The notes under the pieces: model-generated
The model's input: only the letters and a program-made list of their open reading frames with translations
Databases searched by the model: none
What the model was told of the DNA's origin: nothing
Assembly (NCBI RefSeq): GCF_016107555.1
Contig: NZ_JABASU010000001.1
Coordinates: 186,001 to 250,000 of the forward strand
Reading direction: 5' to 3'
DNA: 64,000 bases
From: Psychrobacter celer
Lineage (GTDB): Bacteria > Pseudomonadota > Gammaproteobacteria > Pseudomonadales > Moraxellaceae
Translations under genes and position numbers: made by a program
In this document: positions 1-8,284 of the stretch, piece by piece
Layout of the letters: each line of letters begins with the position of its first letter
Position numbering within the stretch: position 1 is the first letter of the stretch

Positions 1-690
1 ACCTTTGGGTTTGAGCCTTTTAATGATGTGCAAGCGATCGATGTGGTGAGTGAAGGCACCAAGACGCATTTTACTGTATTGCGCCGCGACCGCGAGCCGC
101 TGCGTCTTACCTTAAACATCCCTGGCATCCATAACGTCTACAATGCGCTGGCCGCTATCACCATGGCGACCGATGAAGGCGTCGATGACGAGGCGATTAC
201 TCGCGCTTTGCAAAAGTTTGAAGGCGTTGGTCGCCGCTTTGAGCAGCACGCCGCTGTGGCTGTCGATGAGGGTGATGTGTTACTCATTGATGACTATGGC
301 CATCATCCAAAAGAAGTCGATGCGACGATTAAAGCGGCGCGCCAAAGCTTTCCGGATCGCCGCTTGGTGATGCTGTTTCAGCCGCACCGTTATACCCGCA
401 CGCGTGACTGCTATGATGAGTTTGTCGAAGTGCTCTCAAGCGTCGATGAGTTGTTGTTATTAGAGGTTTACTCTGCAGGCGAAAATCCGATTGCTGGTGC
501 TGATACCAAATCCTTAGCACGCAGTATCCGTCTGCGCGGTGAGGTCGAGCCGACGATTATCGATAAGGACAATCTGGCCCCTGCTATGCAGCGTTTATTA
601 AAGGCCAATGACATGCTAATCACCCAAGGCGCTGGTAATGTTGGGCAGATTGCTATCGACTTGGCCGCAAACAACCTTTATATCCAGTAA
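1..690 (+). CDS. murC: UDP-N-acetylmuramate--L-alanine ligase, C-terminal part
   Basis: The gene is cut by the left edge of the window and is open from base 1 to the TAA at 688-690 (229 residues). MurC joins L-alanine to UDP-MurNAc using ATP in the cytoplasm, the first amino-acid addition of peptidoglycan synthesis. Visible are the end of the Mur central domain ([15 protein letters not shown], the usual G-x-H-N-x-x-N segment), the linker motif GVGRRFE, the DDYGHHPKE loop and the C-terminal domain ending near [11 protein letters not shown], all typical of MurC rather than MurD, MurE or MurF. The first half with the ATP-binding P-loop is outside the window. It is followed after 27 bases by ddl, the usual order in the dcw cluster. 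The call rests on remembered family motifs and is secure. Confidence 0.96.
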   Translation, partial: TFGFEPFNDVQAIDVVSEGTKTHFTVLRRDREPLRLTLNIPGIHNVYNALAAITMATDEGVDDEAITRALQKFEGVGRRFEQHAAVAVDEGDVLLIDDYGHHPKEVDATIKAARQSFPDRRLVMLFQPHRYTRTRDCYDEFVEVLSSVDELLLLEVYSAGENPIAGADTKSLARSIRLRGEVEPTIIDKDNLAPAMQRLLKANDMLITQGAGNVGQIAIDLAANNLYIQ

Positions 691-717
691 GCTAAAAGAC
701 TTTTAGGAATTATCCTC

Positions 718-1827
718 ATGACGATACAAACTCAGCAAGACACTCTAGACAGACTGGCAGAGACGCTAAAACAAGATGAGCCTATCACTGAGGATAAAAC
801 CATTATCATCAACCCAGAGCCAGTCATCGCAGCAGCGGCACAAGCAGGGAAGAGCAGTATGGAAAACAAGCAATCAACCAAAGAGCAGTCATCAAAAGCG
901 GTGACCTCTAAAGTTAAAAATGCCAGTGAATTTGGTAAAGTAGCCGTTGTTTATGGTGGCAGTAGCAATGAGCGCAGCGTGTCACTAGACAGCGGGGCTG
1001 CTGTATTACAGGCTTTGCAAAACCAAGGCGTTGATGCCACCCATTTTGATCCTAAGCACCAAGACATCACCGAGCTGCGTCAGTATGATCGCGTGTTTAA
1101 TGTTTTGCATGGTCGCGGCGGCGAAGACGGCTTGCTACAAGGCGTGCTGCAATGGTTCGATATTCCGCAGACAGGCTCAGGTATTTTGGCCTCGGCACTG
1201 GGTATGGATAAAGTACGCACCAAGCAGTTATGGCAAGGGTGCGGCTTATCAACCGCGCCGTTCTCATTATTGACAGCCGACACCGATTGGCAGCAAGTGG
1301 TCAATATGCTGGGTTTGCCGCTCATTATCAAACCGGTGCATGAAGGTTCAAGCATTGGCATGACCAAAGTCAACAATCTCGATGAGCTACCGGCCGCCTA
1401 TGCAACAGCCGTGCAGTGCGGTGACGCGGTCATGGCAGAGCGCTGGATTACTGGCCGTGAGTTTACCATCGTGATCATCGATGACGAGGCCTACCCTGTG
1501 ATTCGCCTTGAGCCTGCCGATATCACCAATTTTTACGACTTTGAAGCCAAATATAATCGCAACGATACCAGCTACTATATCCCTTGCGGTTTAAGTGCCG
1601 CGGACGAAAAGCATTTACAAGAGCTGAGCCTTGCCGCGTTCCGTGCCGTCGATGCCAAAGGCTGGGGCCGCATCGATGCCATGCAGGATGAGGCGGGCAA
1701 CTTTTGGCTGCTAGAAATCAACACAGTACCTGGGATGACCAGTCATAGCTTGGTGCCGATGGCCGCAAAAGCGCACGGTATGGATTTTGACGCGCTGTGC
1801 TGGCATATTTTATCTCAGACTGTGTAG
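718..1827 (+). CDS. ddl: D-alanine--D-alanine ligase with an N-terminal extension
   Basis: Makes D-Ala-D-Ala from two D-alanines and ATP for the peptidoglycan stem peptide. ATP-grasp motifs are clear: GGSSNERSVSLDSG at the start of the core, GRGGEDG, EGSSIGM, and the Mg-binding end WGRIDAM...LLEINTVPGMT. The core begins only near residue 77 (GKVAVVYGG). The first 75 or so residues are polar (Gln, Lys, Ser, Thr, Glu) and are absent from ordinary DdlB proteins, which have about 305-320 residues. Two starts are possible: ATG 718, with AGGAA about 10 bases upstream, giving 369 aa; or ATG 859, with AGGGA 8 bases upstream, giving 323 aa. The second length fits the family better, but no stop separates the two, so the longer form is listed. 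The position between murC and ftsQ fits DdlB. Confidence 0.95.
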   Translation: MTIQTQQDTLDRLAETLKQDEPITEDKTIIINPEPVIAAAAQAGKSSMENKQSTKEQSSKAVTSKVKNASEFGKVAVVYGGSSNERSVSLDSGAAVLQALQNQGVDATHFDPKHQDITELRQYDRVFNVLHGRGGEDGLLQGVLQWFDIPQTGSGILASALGMDKVRTKQLWQGCGLSTAPFSLLTADTDWQQVVNMLGLPLIIKPVHEGSSIGMTKVNNLDELPAAYATAVQCGDAVMAERWITGREFTIVIIDDEAYPVIRLEPADITNFYDFEAKYNRNDTSYYIPCGLSAADEKHLQELSLAAFRAVDAKGWGRIDAMQDEAGNFWLLEINTVPGMTSHSLVPMAAKAHGMDFDALCWHILSQTV

Positions 1828-2232
1828 TGAAGGTTAGCAAAAGCTGTTTTATCCGGAAACCAGCATGGTTTGAAAACGGATAATGTATCGCTAGCGCTGC
1901 TATATCATAGCTTCATGTAAACTTGTGTAAATTCATAGTCACTCTTTGGGGTTAGGCTATTGTTTGACCACAAAATACGTTAATATTGTAATTATTAGGT
2001 TGTTTTGGTGATATTTGTGTTTTTTATGAGCAGCTGTCATAAGTCGTTCATAAAGTAAGAAAAATGTTACATTTAACAGAGCATGACCGCACTATAAATG
2101 TCGTTTTCTCCCAAGTATTTGCTAACCTACTATTTACACGGTTTGCACTCAAACGGTTTGCAACATCGATGAGAAAATTAATATCAACAAACAGCATGAG
2201 CAATCTATGCAAATATAGGGAAAAAGGTCGTT
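1828..2232. other. Intergenic region ddl-ftsQ
   Basis: This AT-rich 405-base gap carries no convincing gene. A short frame running into ftsQ from 2064 has no family features and is probably chance. It contains a good sigma-70-like promoter at 1964-1992, listed separately, so ftsQAZ may have its own promoter in addition to read-through from murC-ddl. Confidence 0.6.
1964..1992 (+). promoter_or_regulatory. Candidate sigma-70 promoter for ftsQAZ
   Basis: TTGACC at 1964-1969 and TGTAAT at 1987-1992 are separated by 17 bases. Each hexamer differs from consensus by one base (TTGACA, TATAAT). It lies about 240 bases before ftsQ in an otherwise empty AT-rich region. The prediction is by eye only. 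Confidence 0.5.
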
Positions 2233-3024
2233 ATGGCTCAAACCGTCAACGAGGCAACTGACTTGATGAGTGATAAAACCCGTCGCCCGACCTCTAGTTT
2301 TCAAGTGCCGACTTCGGTTAGATACTTATTTATGGTCTTGGTACTAGGTTTGTTGGTACTGATACTACTGATGGGCGGCAAGGCGCTGCGAGATGCCCCG
2401 CCAGCTGCTATTCATGTGAGCAATCAGGGCTTGACCGTGACGCAGTATCGTTCGCTCAGTCAAGTGATGAATCAGCAAAAAGTCAGTAGTTTTTTTACCT
2501 CTGATTTGCAAGCGCTCAGAGACATCGCAACTGGGCTGGCGTGGGTCGATCAAGTGAGTGTCTCACGCGATTGGCAACGCGGTATCGTGGTGACGGCACT
2601 GCCCAAACAAGCGATTGCAAACTTTGGTACAGAGCGACTGGTCGATGCAAAAGGCGCGGTTTTTGTGCCTGCTGATAGCAAAGATCTGGCGCAAGAGGGG
2701 TTTGCAACGCTGCAAGGTGAGATATCACAAGCGCCAGTCATCATGCAGCAGATGCAGCAAGTCAACGACTGGTATGCGCCGCTAGGTATACAGGTCGAGG
2801 ACATCATCTTATCACCCAGAATGACGTGGCTGATTCGTTTCGATAATGGATTGCGAGTGATTGTTGATAACGAAAATACGGCGCAAAAACTGCTTAATCT
2901 GAGTCAATTATTGGCCAATCAATTAAGCGATCGCCGCGATGAGATACAGTCAGTGGACTTGCGTTACAAAAACGGCTTTACCATCTCTTGGGATATCAGC
3001 GCGCCACCAGCACGCTCATCATAA
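2233..3024 (+). CDS. ftsQ: Cell division protein FtsQ
   Basis: A bitopic inner-membrane protein of the divisome that links early (FtsA/FtsZ) and late proteins through the FtsQLB complex. The 263-residue frame has a short basic cytoplasmic tail, one membrane helix at about residues 32-52 (LFMVLVLGLLVLILL), then a POTRA-like segment and a beta domain with WVDQVSVSRDW and RFDNGLRVIVD, which match the usual FtsQ layout. Sequence conservation in FtsQ is always low, so position between ddl and ftsA is a large part of the evidence. ATG 2233 has AGG 5 bases upstream. ATG 2266, with GAGG 11 bases upstream, is an alternative that would shorten the tail by 11 residues. Confidence 0.93.
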   Translation: MAQTVNEATDLMSDKTRRPTSSFQVPTSVRYLFMVLVLGLLVLILLMGGKALRDAPPAAIHVSNQGLTVTQYRSLSQVMNQQKVSSFFTSDLQALRDIATGLAWVDQVSVSRDWQRGIVVTALPKQAIANFGTERLVDAKGAVFVPADSKDLAQEGFATLQGEISQAPVIMQQMQQVNDWYAPLGIQVEDIILSPRMTWLIRFDNGLRVIVDNENTAQKLLNLSQLLANQLSDRRDEIQSVDLRYKNGFTISWDISAPPARSS

Positions 3025-3246
3025 TCGGTGGTGATGCTGAGTAAAAAATGATAAAAGCCGGCTCAGAAAGATAAGCATGAGGGGTCATGCACAAACCTGA
3101 TAAACAGCCAGTCATAGCGCACCGATAGATAGATGCTGTTTATTTAGTAAAAGTTGTTTATTTACTACAAAGAATATAGCGATGGTTTTAATGATTTAAT
3201 GGAGACGTCATCTGCTCTCCTGTTTAGCGATAATTTGTCTGGTACC

Positions 3247-4539
3247 ATGAAAAATACTGAAAATCTGGTTGTTGTCCATCTAAGCGCCACGGCAGTATAT
3301 GTCGTGATAGGCAATGTCGTCTCTGCAACAGACATTCGCATACTGGGCGTGGGACAAGTTAAAAACAGCGATTTTTATCAAGGGCAAATCAAACACCGCG
3401 AACGTCTACAAGGCGCCATCAAACAAGCCATTCAAGAAGCCGAAGACACGGCCAATTGCCGCGTGCATAGTGTGTGGCTTACGCTTGCCACGCCAGAGCT
3501 CCTCAGTAGCAACAGTGCAGGTGAGGTGCGAGTTGAAGACGAAGTGGTCCGTGCCAAAGACATGGTGCAAGCCCTATCCAATGCCAAATCCCGCGATTTG
3601 TCGCCAGATTATTATCTGATGCATTGCTGCCAGCAGGGTATCTATGTCGATGAGCAAGACTTTATGGTCGATGATGCCATTGAGATGATGGCGCACAACA
3701 TCACCGTGATGTATCACATGATGATGATGCCGGTTTCTAGTCGCCAAAATATCCAAAAACTTTTGCAAAGCTGTGATGTCGGCATCGATCATATTGTGTT
3801 TGATGCGGTGACTAGTGCTGAGTATAGCTTAATGAGCGATGAGCGCCAGCAAGGGGTTTGCTTGGTGGATATTGGCGCTAGTACGACCAGTATTTGTGTC
3901 TATAAAGAAAACAAGCTGATTTTTACCCACTGTATCGCCACGGGTAGCCATGAGGTAACGATGGACATTTCAGCAGATTTTGGCATCTCGATGATTGAGG
4001 CAGAAAAGCTCAAAAAAACGTATGGTACCGTCGATGTCAATAGCGTCGATCCCAGCTCGTTTTTTCTTTTTAAGCCACAAGGCTCGAATGACGAGATCAA
4101 TATCGGTACCTATAATCTGGCACGTATTATTGAAGCGCGCTATATACAGATATTTACCGAAGTGGCGCGTCAATTGCATGAGGCTGATCTAATCGGCTAT
4201 ATTGATAAAGGCATCGTGCTCACAGGCGGCGGTACGGCCATCAAAGGCATGATACCCTTTACCAAAAAGCTGCTAAAAATGCCGGTGGTGCTGACCAATA
4301 CTCATCCTGCAATCAGCGCACACAATCATTTTGATAATGACGAAGCGTTTAGACAGCTCAATATCCAAGTGAATGATCGCGCTTATCAGACGGCATTTGG
4401 TACACTACTATATAGTCAAAGTGAGCAGTTCCGCCGCAGTGAAAAAAGCGAGCCTGAAGCCATCAAAAAAAGCCGCGTCACGGGCGTTTTTCAGAGCGCA
4501 GGCCAGCGTTTTGCCAATGTCTTAAAAAAGATACTATGA
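3247..4539 (+). CDS. ftsA: Cell division protein FtsA
   Basis: An actin-like ATPase that tethers FtsZ to the inner membrane and recruits later divisome proteins. From ATG 3247 the product has 430 residues, near the family length of about 420. The same frame is open back to a TTG at 3154, but homologues start close to MKNTENLVVVHLS, so 3247 is preferred. Visible are the phosphate-binding segment LVDIGASTTSICVY with the following ATGSHEVT, the adenosine motif VLTGGGTAIKGM, and a C-terminal amphipathic helix (QRFANVLKKIL) of the kind that binds the membrane. It sits between ftsQ and ftsZ. Two Met-rich stretches (VMYHMMMMPV) are unremarkable. Confidence 0.95.
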   Translation: MKNTENLVVVHLSATAVYVVIGNVVSATDIRILGVGQVKNSDFYQGQIKHRERLQGAIKQAIQEAEDTANCRVHSVWLTLATPELLSSNSAGEVRVEDEVVRAKDMVQALSNAKSRDLSPDYYLMHCCQQGIYVDEQDFMVDDAIEMMAHNITVMYHMMMMPVSSRQNIQKLLQSCDVGIDHIVFDAVTSAEYSLMSDERQQGVCLVDIGASTTSICVYKENKLIFTHCIATGSHEVTMDISADFGISMIEAEKLKKTYGTVDVNSVDPSSFFLFKPQGSNDEINIGTYNLARIIEARYIQIFTEVARQLHEADLIGYIDKGIVLTGGGTAIKGMIPFTKKLLKMPVVLTNTHPAISAHNHFDNDEAFRQLNIQVNDRAYQTAFGTLLYSQSEQFRRSEKSEPEAIKKSRVTGVFQSAGQRFANVLKKIL

Positions 4540-4814
4540 CGCTGCTAAGTGCCGCTGTTACTGTTGGGCCATGCTTTTAGTCGAGACACTCTGATATAGG
4601 CTTATAGAGGGGTGAGGCAAGAGCGAGACCGACAAACAATAGATTAAGCAGTAAATACCGTGCTAAGACGAAATATTTCGTCTTAGCCAAACTATTTGGG
4701 CCATTTACCCTATTTTATTTAAATACATTTATATATAGTATATCGATAGCGCGCCACATGAGTGCGTTACTACGTATCGACCACTACGCTATCTGCAACT
4801 GGAGAATCTTTCTT
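4540..4814. other. ftsA-ftsZ intergenic region
   Basis: This 275-base gap holds a perfect 26-bp palindrome at 4662-4687 and a very AT-rich stretch at 4710-4745 that can supply a -10 element just before ftsZ. I see no open frame with protein character. Confidence 0.5.
4662..4687. promoter_or_regulatory. 26-bp perfect palindrome upstream of ftsZ
   Basis: Half-site GCTAAGACGAAAT is followed directly by its exact reverse complement, with no spacer. No T-run follows, so it does not look like an intrinsic terminator. It lies about 20-60 bases before the AT-rich promoter-like stretch of ftsZ, which suggests an operator for a dimeric regulator. The regulator is unknown. Confidence 0.4.
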
Positions 4815-6014
4815 ATGTTAAAATACACCATGCCAGATGATAACCAGCTTCAAAATAACGGCCAAGCAAGCTTCACAGTATTCGGTGTGGGTGGCGGCGG
4901 CGGTAATGCGGTTGAACATATGGTACAACAAGGGATTAGAGGTGTAACCTTCGTCTGTGCCAATACGGATAAACAAGCACTTGACCGTCTGACAGCGCCG
5001 CATAAACTGCAGCTGGGCGCAAAGACCAACCGCGGGCTAGGTGCTGGTGCCAACCCAGAAGTAGGCCGCGAGGCAGCAGAGAGCGAAGAAGAGGCTATCC
5101 GCGGCTTGCTTGAGCATTCAGATATGGTGTTTATTACCGCTGGAATGGGTGGTGGTACGGGTACGGGTGCCGCGCCAGTGGTGGCTCGTATCGCAAAAGA
5201 GATGGAAGTGCTGACAGTTGCTGTGGTGACCACGCCATTTAAATTTGAAGGTGGTAAACGCATCAAAGCGGCAAAGGCAGGTATCGAGCAGCTGACCAAT
5301 TTTGTAGACTCTATTATTACCATTCCAAACGACAAGCTGATGAGTGTCTATGGCAACATCTCAATGCAGGATGCCTTTAAAAAAGCCGATGACGTATTAT
5401 TGCATGCGGTTCAAGGTATCGCTGAGACCATCGCCAGCGAAGGTATGATTAATATTGACTTTAACGATATTCGCACCGCGATGACAGCCAAAGGTCACGC
5501 TATGATGGGAATTGGCCGCGCCAGCGGTGATGATCGTGCTCGTCAAGCCACAGAAAAAGCCATCAGATCGCCACTACTTGATGATTTACGCCTAGAAAAC
5601 GCCAAAGGCCTGTTGGTCAACGTTATCTCCTCTGAGTCGTTATCACTCGATGAGATGAGCAAAATCAGTGAAATCGTCGAAGAAATCACAGACATCGATG
5701 ACGCGCATATTTTCTACGGCTCTGTGATCGATGAAAAAATGGGCGATGATTTGCATGTTACTGTCATCGCAACCGGTCTTACTTTAGACGAAAACGCTGG
5801 CAAAGAGCCGGAAGTGAAAGAGCAGCCAGTACCGTCTGTAAACAGTACTCAGCCAGTTGATCCTAACGTACATACCAGTGCGTTAAACAGTCAAAAGCAG
5901 TCACAAGCGCAAATGTATCAAGACCATACTACTCGCACAAACACCATACAAGAGCAGCCTAAGACCAAAACCAACAGTATTCAAGACTATCTAAAGCGTC
6001 AGCAAAACAAGTAG
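4815..6014 (+). CDS. ftsZ: Cell division protein FtsZ
   Basis: A tubulin-like GTPase that forms the cytokinetic ring. ATG 4815 is chosen because GGAG sits about 12 bases upstream and the product (399 aa) starts a few residues before the conserved core. The frame is also open from ATG 4758. Visible are the T1 loop GVGGGGGNAVEHM, the tubulin signature GGGTGTGAAPVVA, the T7-loop region NIDFNDIRTAM, a long Gln/Thr-rich variable linker from about residue 320, and a conserved C-terminal peptide (SIQDYLKRQQNK) that binds FtsA and ZipA. Spacing to lpxC (about 300 bases) and a hairpin with a T-run just after the stop suggest the division transcript ends here. Confidence 0.98.
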   Translation: MLKYTMPDDNQLQNNGQASFTVFGVGGGGGNAVEHMVQQGIRGVTFVCANTDKQALDRLTAPHKLQLGAKTNRGLGAGANPEVGREAAESEEEAIRGLLEHSDMVFITAGMGGGTGTGAAPVVARIAKEMEVLTVAVVTTPFKFEGGKRIKAAKAGIEQLTNFVDSIITIPNDKLMSVYGNISMQDAFKKADDVLLHAVQGIAETIASEGMINIDFNDIRTAMTAKGHAMMGIGRASGDDRARQATEKAIRSPLLDDLRLENAKGLLVNVISSESLSLDEMSKISEIVEEITDIDDAHIFYGSVIDEKMGDDLHVTVIATGLTLDENAGKEPEVKEQPVPSVNSTQPVDPNVHTSALNSQKQSQAQMYQDHTTRTNTIQEQPKTKTNSIQDYLKRQQNK

Positions 6015-6060
6015 TTTGTCATACAGATTTTGTCTGTCATATAAGATATAGAAAAAAAGG

Positions 6061-6084
6061 CCAGCATACATTGCTGGTTTTTTT
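6061..6084 (+). terminator. Terminator after ftsZ
   Basis: CCAGCA / TGCTGG stem (6061-6066 and 6072-6077) with a 5-base loop followed by seven T. It lies 46 bases after the ftsZ stop. Confidence 0.7.
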
Positions 6085-6312
6085 GTGTCTGCTGTAGTTT
6101 ACAAGCCTGCTTTAAGTGTTAAAAAGTATGACAGATTTTGAGATACAGGCACGGATATAAGAGAAAAAACAGACCATAGATAACGGCAAAAAATCAGTGA
6201 TAAGTGTTATCAATCAAGGAGATAAGTAAATTAGCTACTTTTAACTATAGCGAAATAGGGGCGGGTAATGGTACACTATGGCAATTGTAACAAAATATGT
6301 GAGAAGACAGCC

Positions 6313-7230
6313 ATGAACCAAAGAACCATAAAAACAGCGATAGCCGTTACAGGTACTGGTCTCCATAGTGGTCAGCCTGTTGACTTAGCGTTTCATCCGC
6401 AGCCAGTCGATACAGGTATTGTTTTCGAGCGCTCAGACATCGCCGGCAGCCAACCGATTCCAGCCAGTGCCTTTTTGGTACAAGATACCATGATGTCCTC
6501 CAATCTGGTCTTTGGAGGTACGCGCGTGGGTACGGTAGAGCATTTACTTAGTGCGATTGCTGGACTGGGTATTGATAATTTATTGATTCGCGTGTCGGCA
6601 TCAGAGATACCGATTATGGATGGCAGTGCCGCGCCTTTTGTCGCCTTACTGCTGGAGGCGGGATTTTGTGAGCAAGAAGCACCCAAAAAATTCATTAAGA
6701 TTGTGCGACCTGTACGAGTAAAAGTCGATGATAAATGGGCGGAGTTACGCCCTTATGAGGGGTTTGAATTAAACTTTGAGATTGACTTTGATCATCCTGC
6801 TATCGACAAAGACTTTCAGCACGCCCAATTGCAGTTCTCGACCCAAAACTTCATCGAGCAGCTCAGCTCGGCTCGTACATTTGGGTTTTTACGTGATATC
6901 GAAGCGTTGCGTCAAAACAACTTGGCGCTAGGCGGCAGTATGGACAATGCCATTGTCATCGATGATATGAGCGTACTTAACGAAGAAGGCCTGCGTTTCA
7001 ATGATGAGTTTGTCCGTCATAAAATTTTAGACGCATTGGGCGATTTATATCTGATAGGTTATCCTATTTTAGGTCGTTTTAATGCATATAAGTCTGGTCA
7101 TGCTCTAAATAATTTGCTGGTACGTGAGATACTATCTAATCATGATAACTTTGAAATTGTAACATTTGATGACAACGTAACTTGCCCGATCGAATATTTG
7201 CCACTCAATGGTTTGGCCGTTGAAGGATAA
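6313..7230 (+). CDS. lpxC: UDP-3-O-acyl-N-acetylglucosamine deacetylase
   Basis: A zinc-dependent deacetylase that carries out the committed step of lipid A synthesis in the cytoplasm. ATG 6313 gives MNQRTIKTAI and 305 residues, the usual LpxC length. The frame is open to 6268 but homologues start here. Zinc ligands are visible: His in GTVEHLLSAI, His and Asp in FVRHKILDALGD, and the catalytic His in SGHALNNLLV. The substrate tunnel region TMMSSNLVFGGTRVGTVEH is intact. lpxC at the 3' end of the dcw cluster is the common gammaproteobacterial arrangement. A strong hairpin at 7390-7438 ends the transcript. Confidence 0.97.
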   Translation: MNQRTIKTAIAVTGTGLHSGQPVDLAFHPQPVDTGIVFERSDIAGSQPIPASAFLVQDTMMSSNLVFGGTRVGTVEHLLSAIAGLGIDNLLIRVSASEIPIMDGSAAPFVALLLEAGFCEQEAPKKFIKIVRPVRVKVDDKWAELRPYEGFELNFEIDFDHPAIDKDFQHAQLQFSTQNFIEQLSSARTFGFLRDIEALRQNNLALGGSMDNAIVIDDMSVLNEEGLRFNDEFVRHKILDALGDLYLIGYPILGRFNAYKSGHALNNLLVREILSNHDNFEIVTFDDNVTCPIEYLPLNGLAVEG

Positions 7231-7374
7231 ATACAGGAATATACACGAAGTATCGAAACATTTACGCAATATTACATAAGTCGACCATGCTTACAGTCAT
7301 AAAATATTCGTATTTTTGAATATATTGTGTAGTTTACTTTAACAATTCTGCGCTAACCTAGACAATATAAAAGC

Positions 7375-7383
7375 TGTGGATAA
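7375..7383 (-). promoter_or_regulatory. Isolated consensus DnaA box
   Basis: TGTGGATAA on the + strand is the exact reverse complement of the 9-mer TTATCCACA. It is a single site 8 bases before the lpxC terminator. One 9-mer can occur by chance, so functional meaning is uncertain. Confidence 0.3.
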
Positions 7384-7389
7384 TTTTAT

Positions 7390-7445
7390 AATCGTCTGTC
7401 GCTTTCATTCAAATAATGAATGAAAGCGACAGACGATTTTTTTTG
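7390..7445 (+). terminator. Very long perfect hairpin terminator after lpxC
   Basis: Arms at 7390-7411 and 7417-7438 are exact reverse complements (22 bp) around a 5-base loop and are followed by a run of T. It lies between convergent genes (lpxC + and the DUF721 gene -). The other side has few A, so it is a good terminator only for the + strand. The stem is unusually long and perfect. Confidence 0.8.
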
Positions 7446-7528
7446 TTTGCGATATTACAAAAACCCAGCGTTCAAGGGGTGGTTTTCTGTTTTTGTTTAC
7501 ATAACTTTACATAGTAACGAGATGATTT

Positions 7529-8044
7529 TTAGTGATTTGCGAGGCGCAAAAGTGCTTTTTTGAGATTTTCATCAGTGGTGACATGCTCTGCAGCCTGTGA
7601 TATAGTCCGCTTTGTGTTTTGGCTAAGAGCCTGATTTTTATTAGCTTTACGAGATTTTGATGAGGCCGCCGCTAGCCCTGAAGATGATTTTGATAGGTGA
7701 TTTTCAGTAGAAGTATTGGCTACAATGACGCGAATTTGCTTGAGTTGTTTAAATGTAATTGACTGCTCATTAAGGACTTGCAAGTACGCGCTCTGTAAAT
7801 AGCGAATATGGTTAGCAGCCGTCATTGAGCTGACACTGAGCACCAATTGCTCAGCAGTAAGTCCGACGACCCAGCAGCTATTGAGGATTTCCTCAGGTAG
7901 ACAGTCTACCAGTAGCGCTTTTATCTCATTGGTCGCTTTTATATAAAACTGCATATTATCAGCAAGGGTTTGAGGTAGTGCGCTACCAGCAAAAGCTTGA
8001 TGATCAATAAGTTTGGCAAGCCGATTGGGCTGTTTTTTTGACAT
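7529..8044 (-). CDS. DUF721 / DciA-like protein
   Basis: A 171-residue protein whose first 110 residues match the pattern of DUF721: an N-terminal basic helix, then CLPEEILNSCWVVGLTAEQLVLSV, SMTAANHIRYLQSAYLQVL and FKQLKQIRVIV, the alpha-beta-beta-alpha KH-like core. DUF721 proteins include DciA, the loader/operator of replicative helicase DnaB in bacteria that lack DnaC or DnaI, and a DUF721 gene close to lpxC is common in gammaproteobacteria. The C-terminal 60 residues are Ser/Lys/Asn-rich and probably disordered, as in DciA. The role in helicase loading is inferred from the family and was not shown here. It is convergent with lpxC. Confidence 0.72.
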   Translation of the reverse strand: MSKKQPNRLAKLIDHQAFAGSALPQTLADNMQFYIKATNEIKALLVDCLPEEILNSCWVVGLTAEQLVLSVSSMTAANHIRYLQSAYLQVLNEQSITFKQLKQIRVIVANTSTENHLSKSSSGLAAASSKSRKANKNQALSQNTKRTISQAAEHVTTDENLKKALLRLANH

Positions 8045-8284
8045 CGTGATAACTCATCTAGTAGGTGACACAAACGATATTTATCATAAACATGCTAACC
8101 GCAGTATATAACAAGTGAGTGATGAGGCAGTTGACCAGACCAAAACTATCGGTGTGAGTCACGATAAAAGAAGTGGTTGTGATAAGGATTTTATCATGTT
8201 TGCTTGATGTGAATATCCTCTAAATTAATTGATGCGTCGTCATGGATGACGAGCAATCCTGTATTAACCATAGGTAGTAAATTT

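Noticed and set aside
2064-2261. Open frame upstream of and overlapping ftsQ
   Set aside because: No ribosome binding site, random composition, and ends inside ftsQ.
4850-5335. 161-codon frame antisense to ftsZ
   Set aside because: Complementary shadow of a highly conserved gene; low-complexity product.
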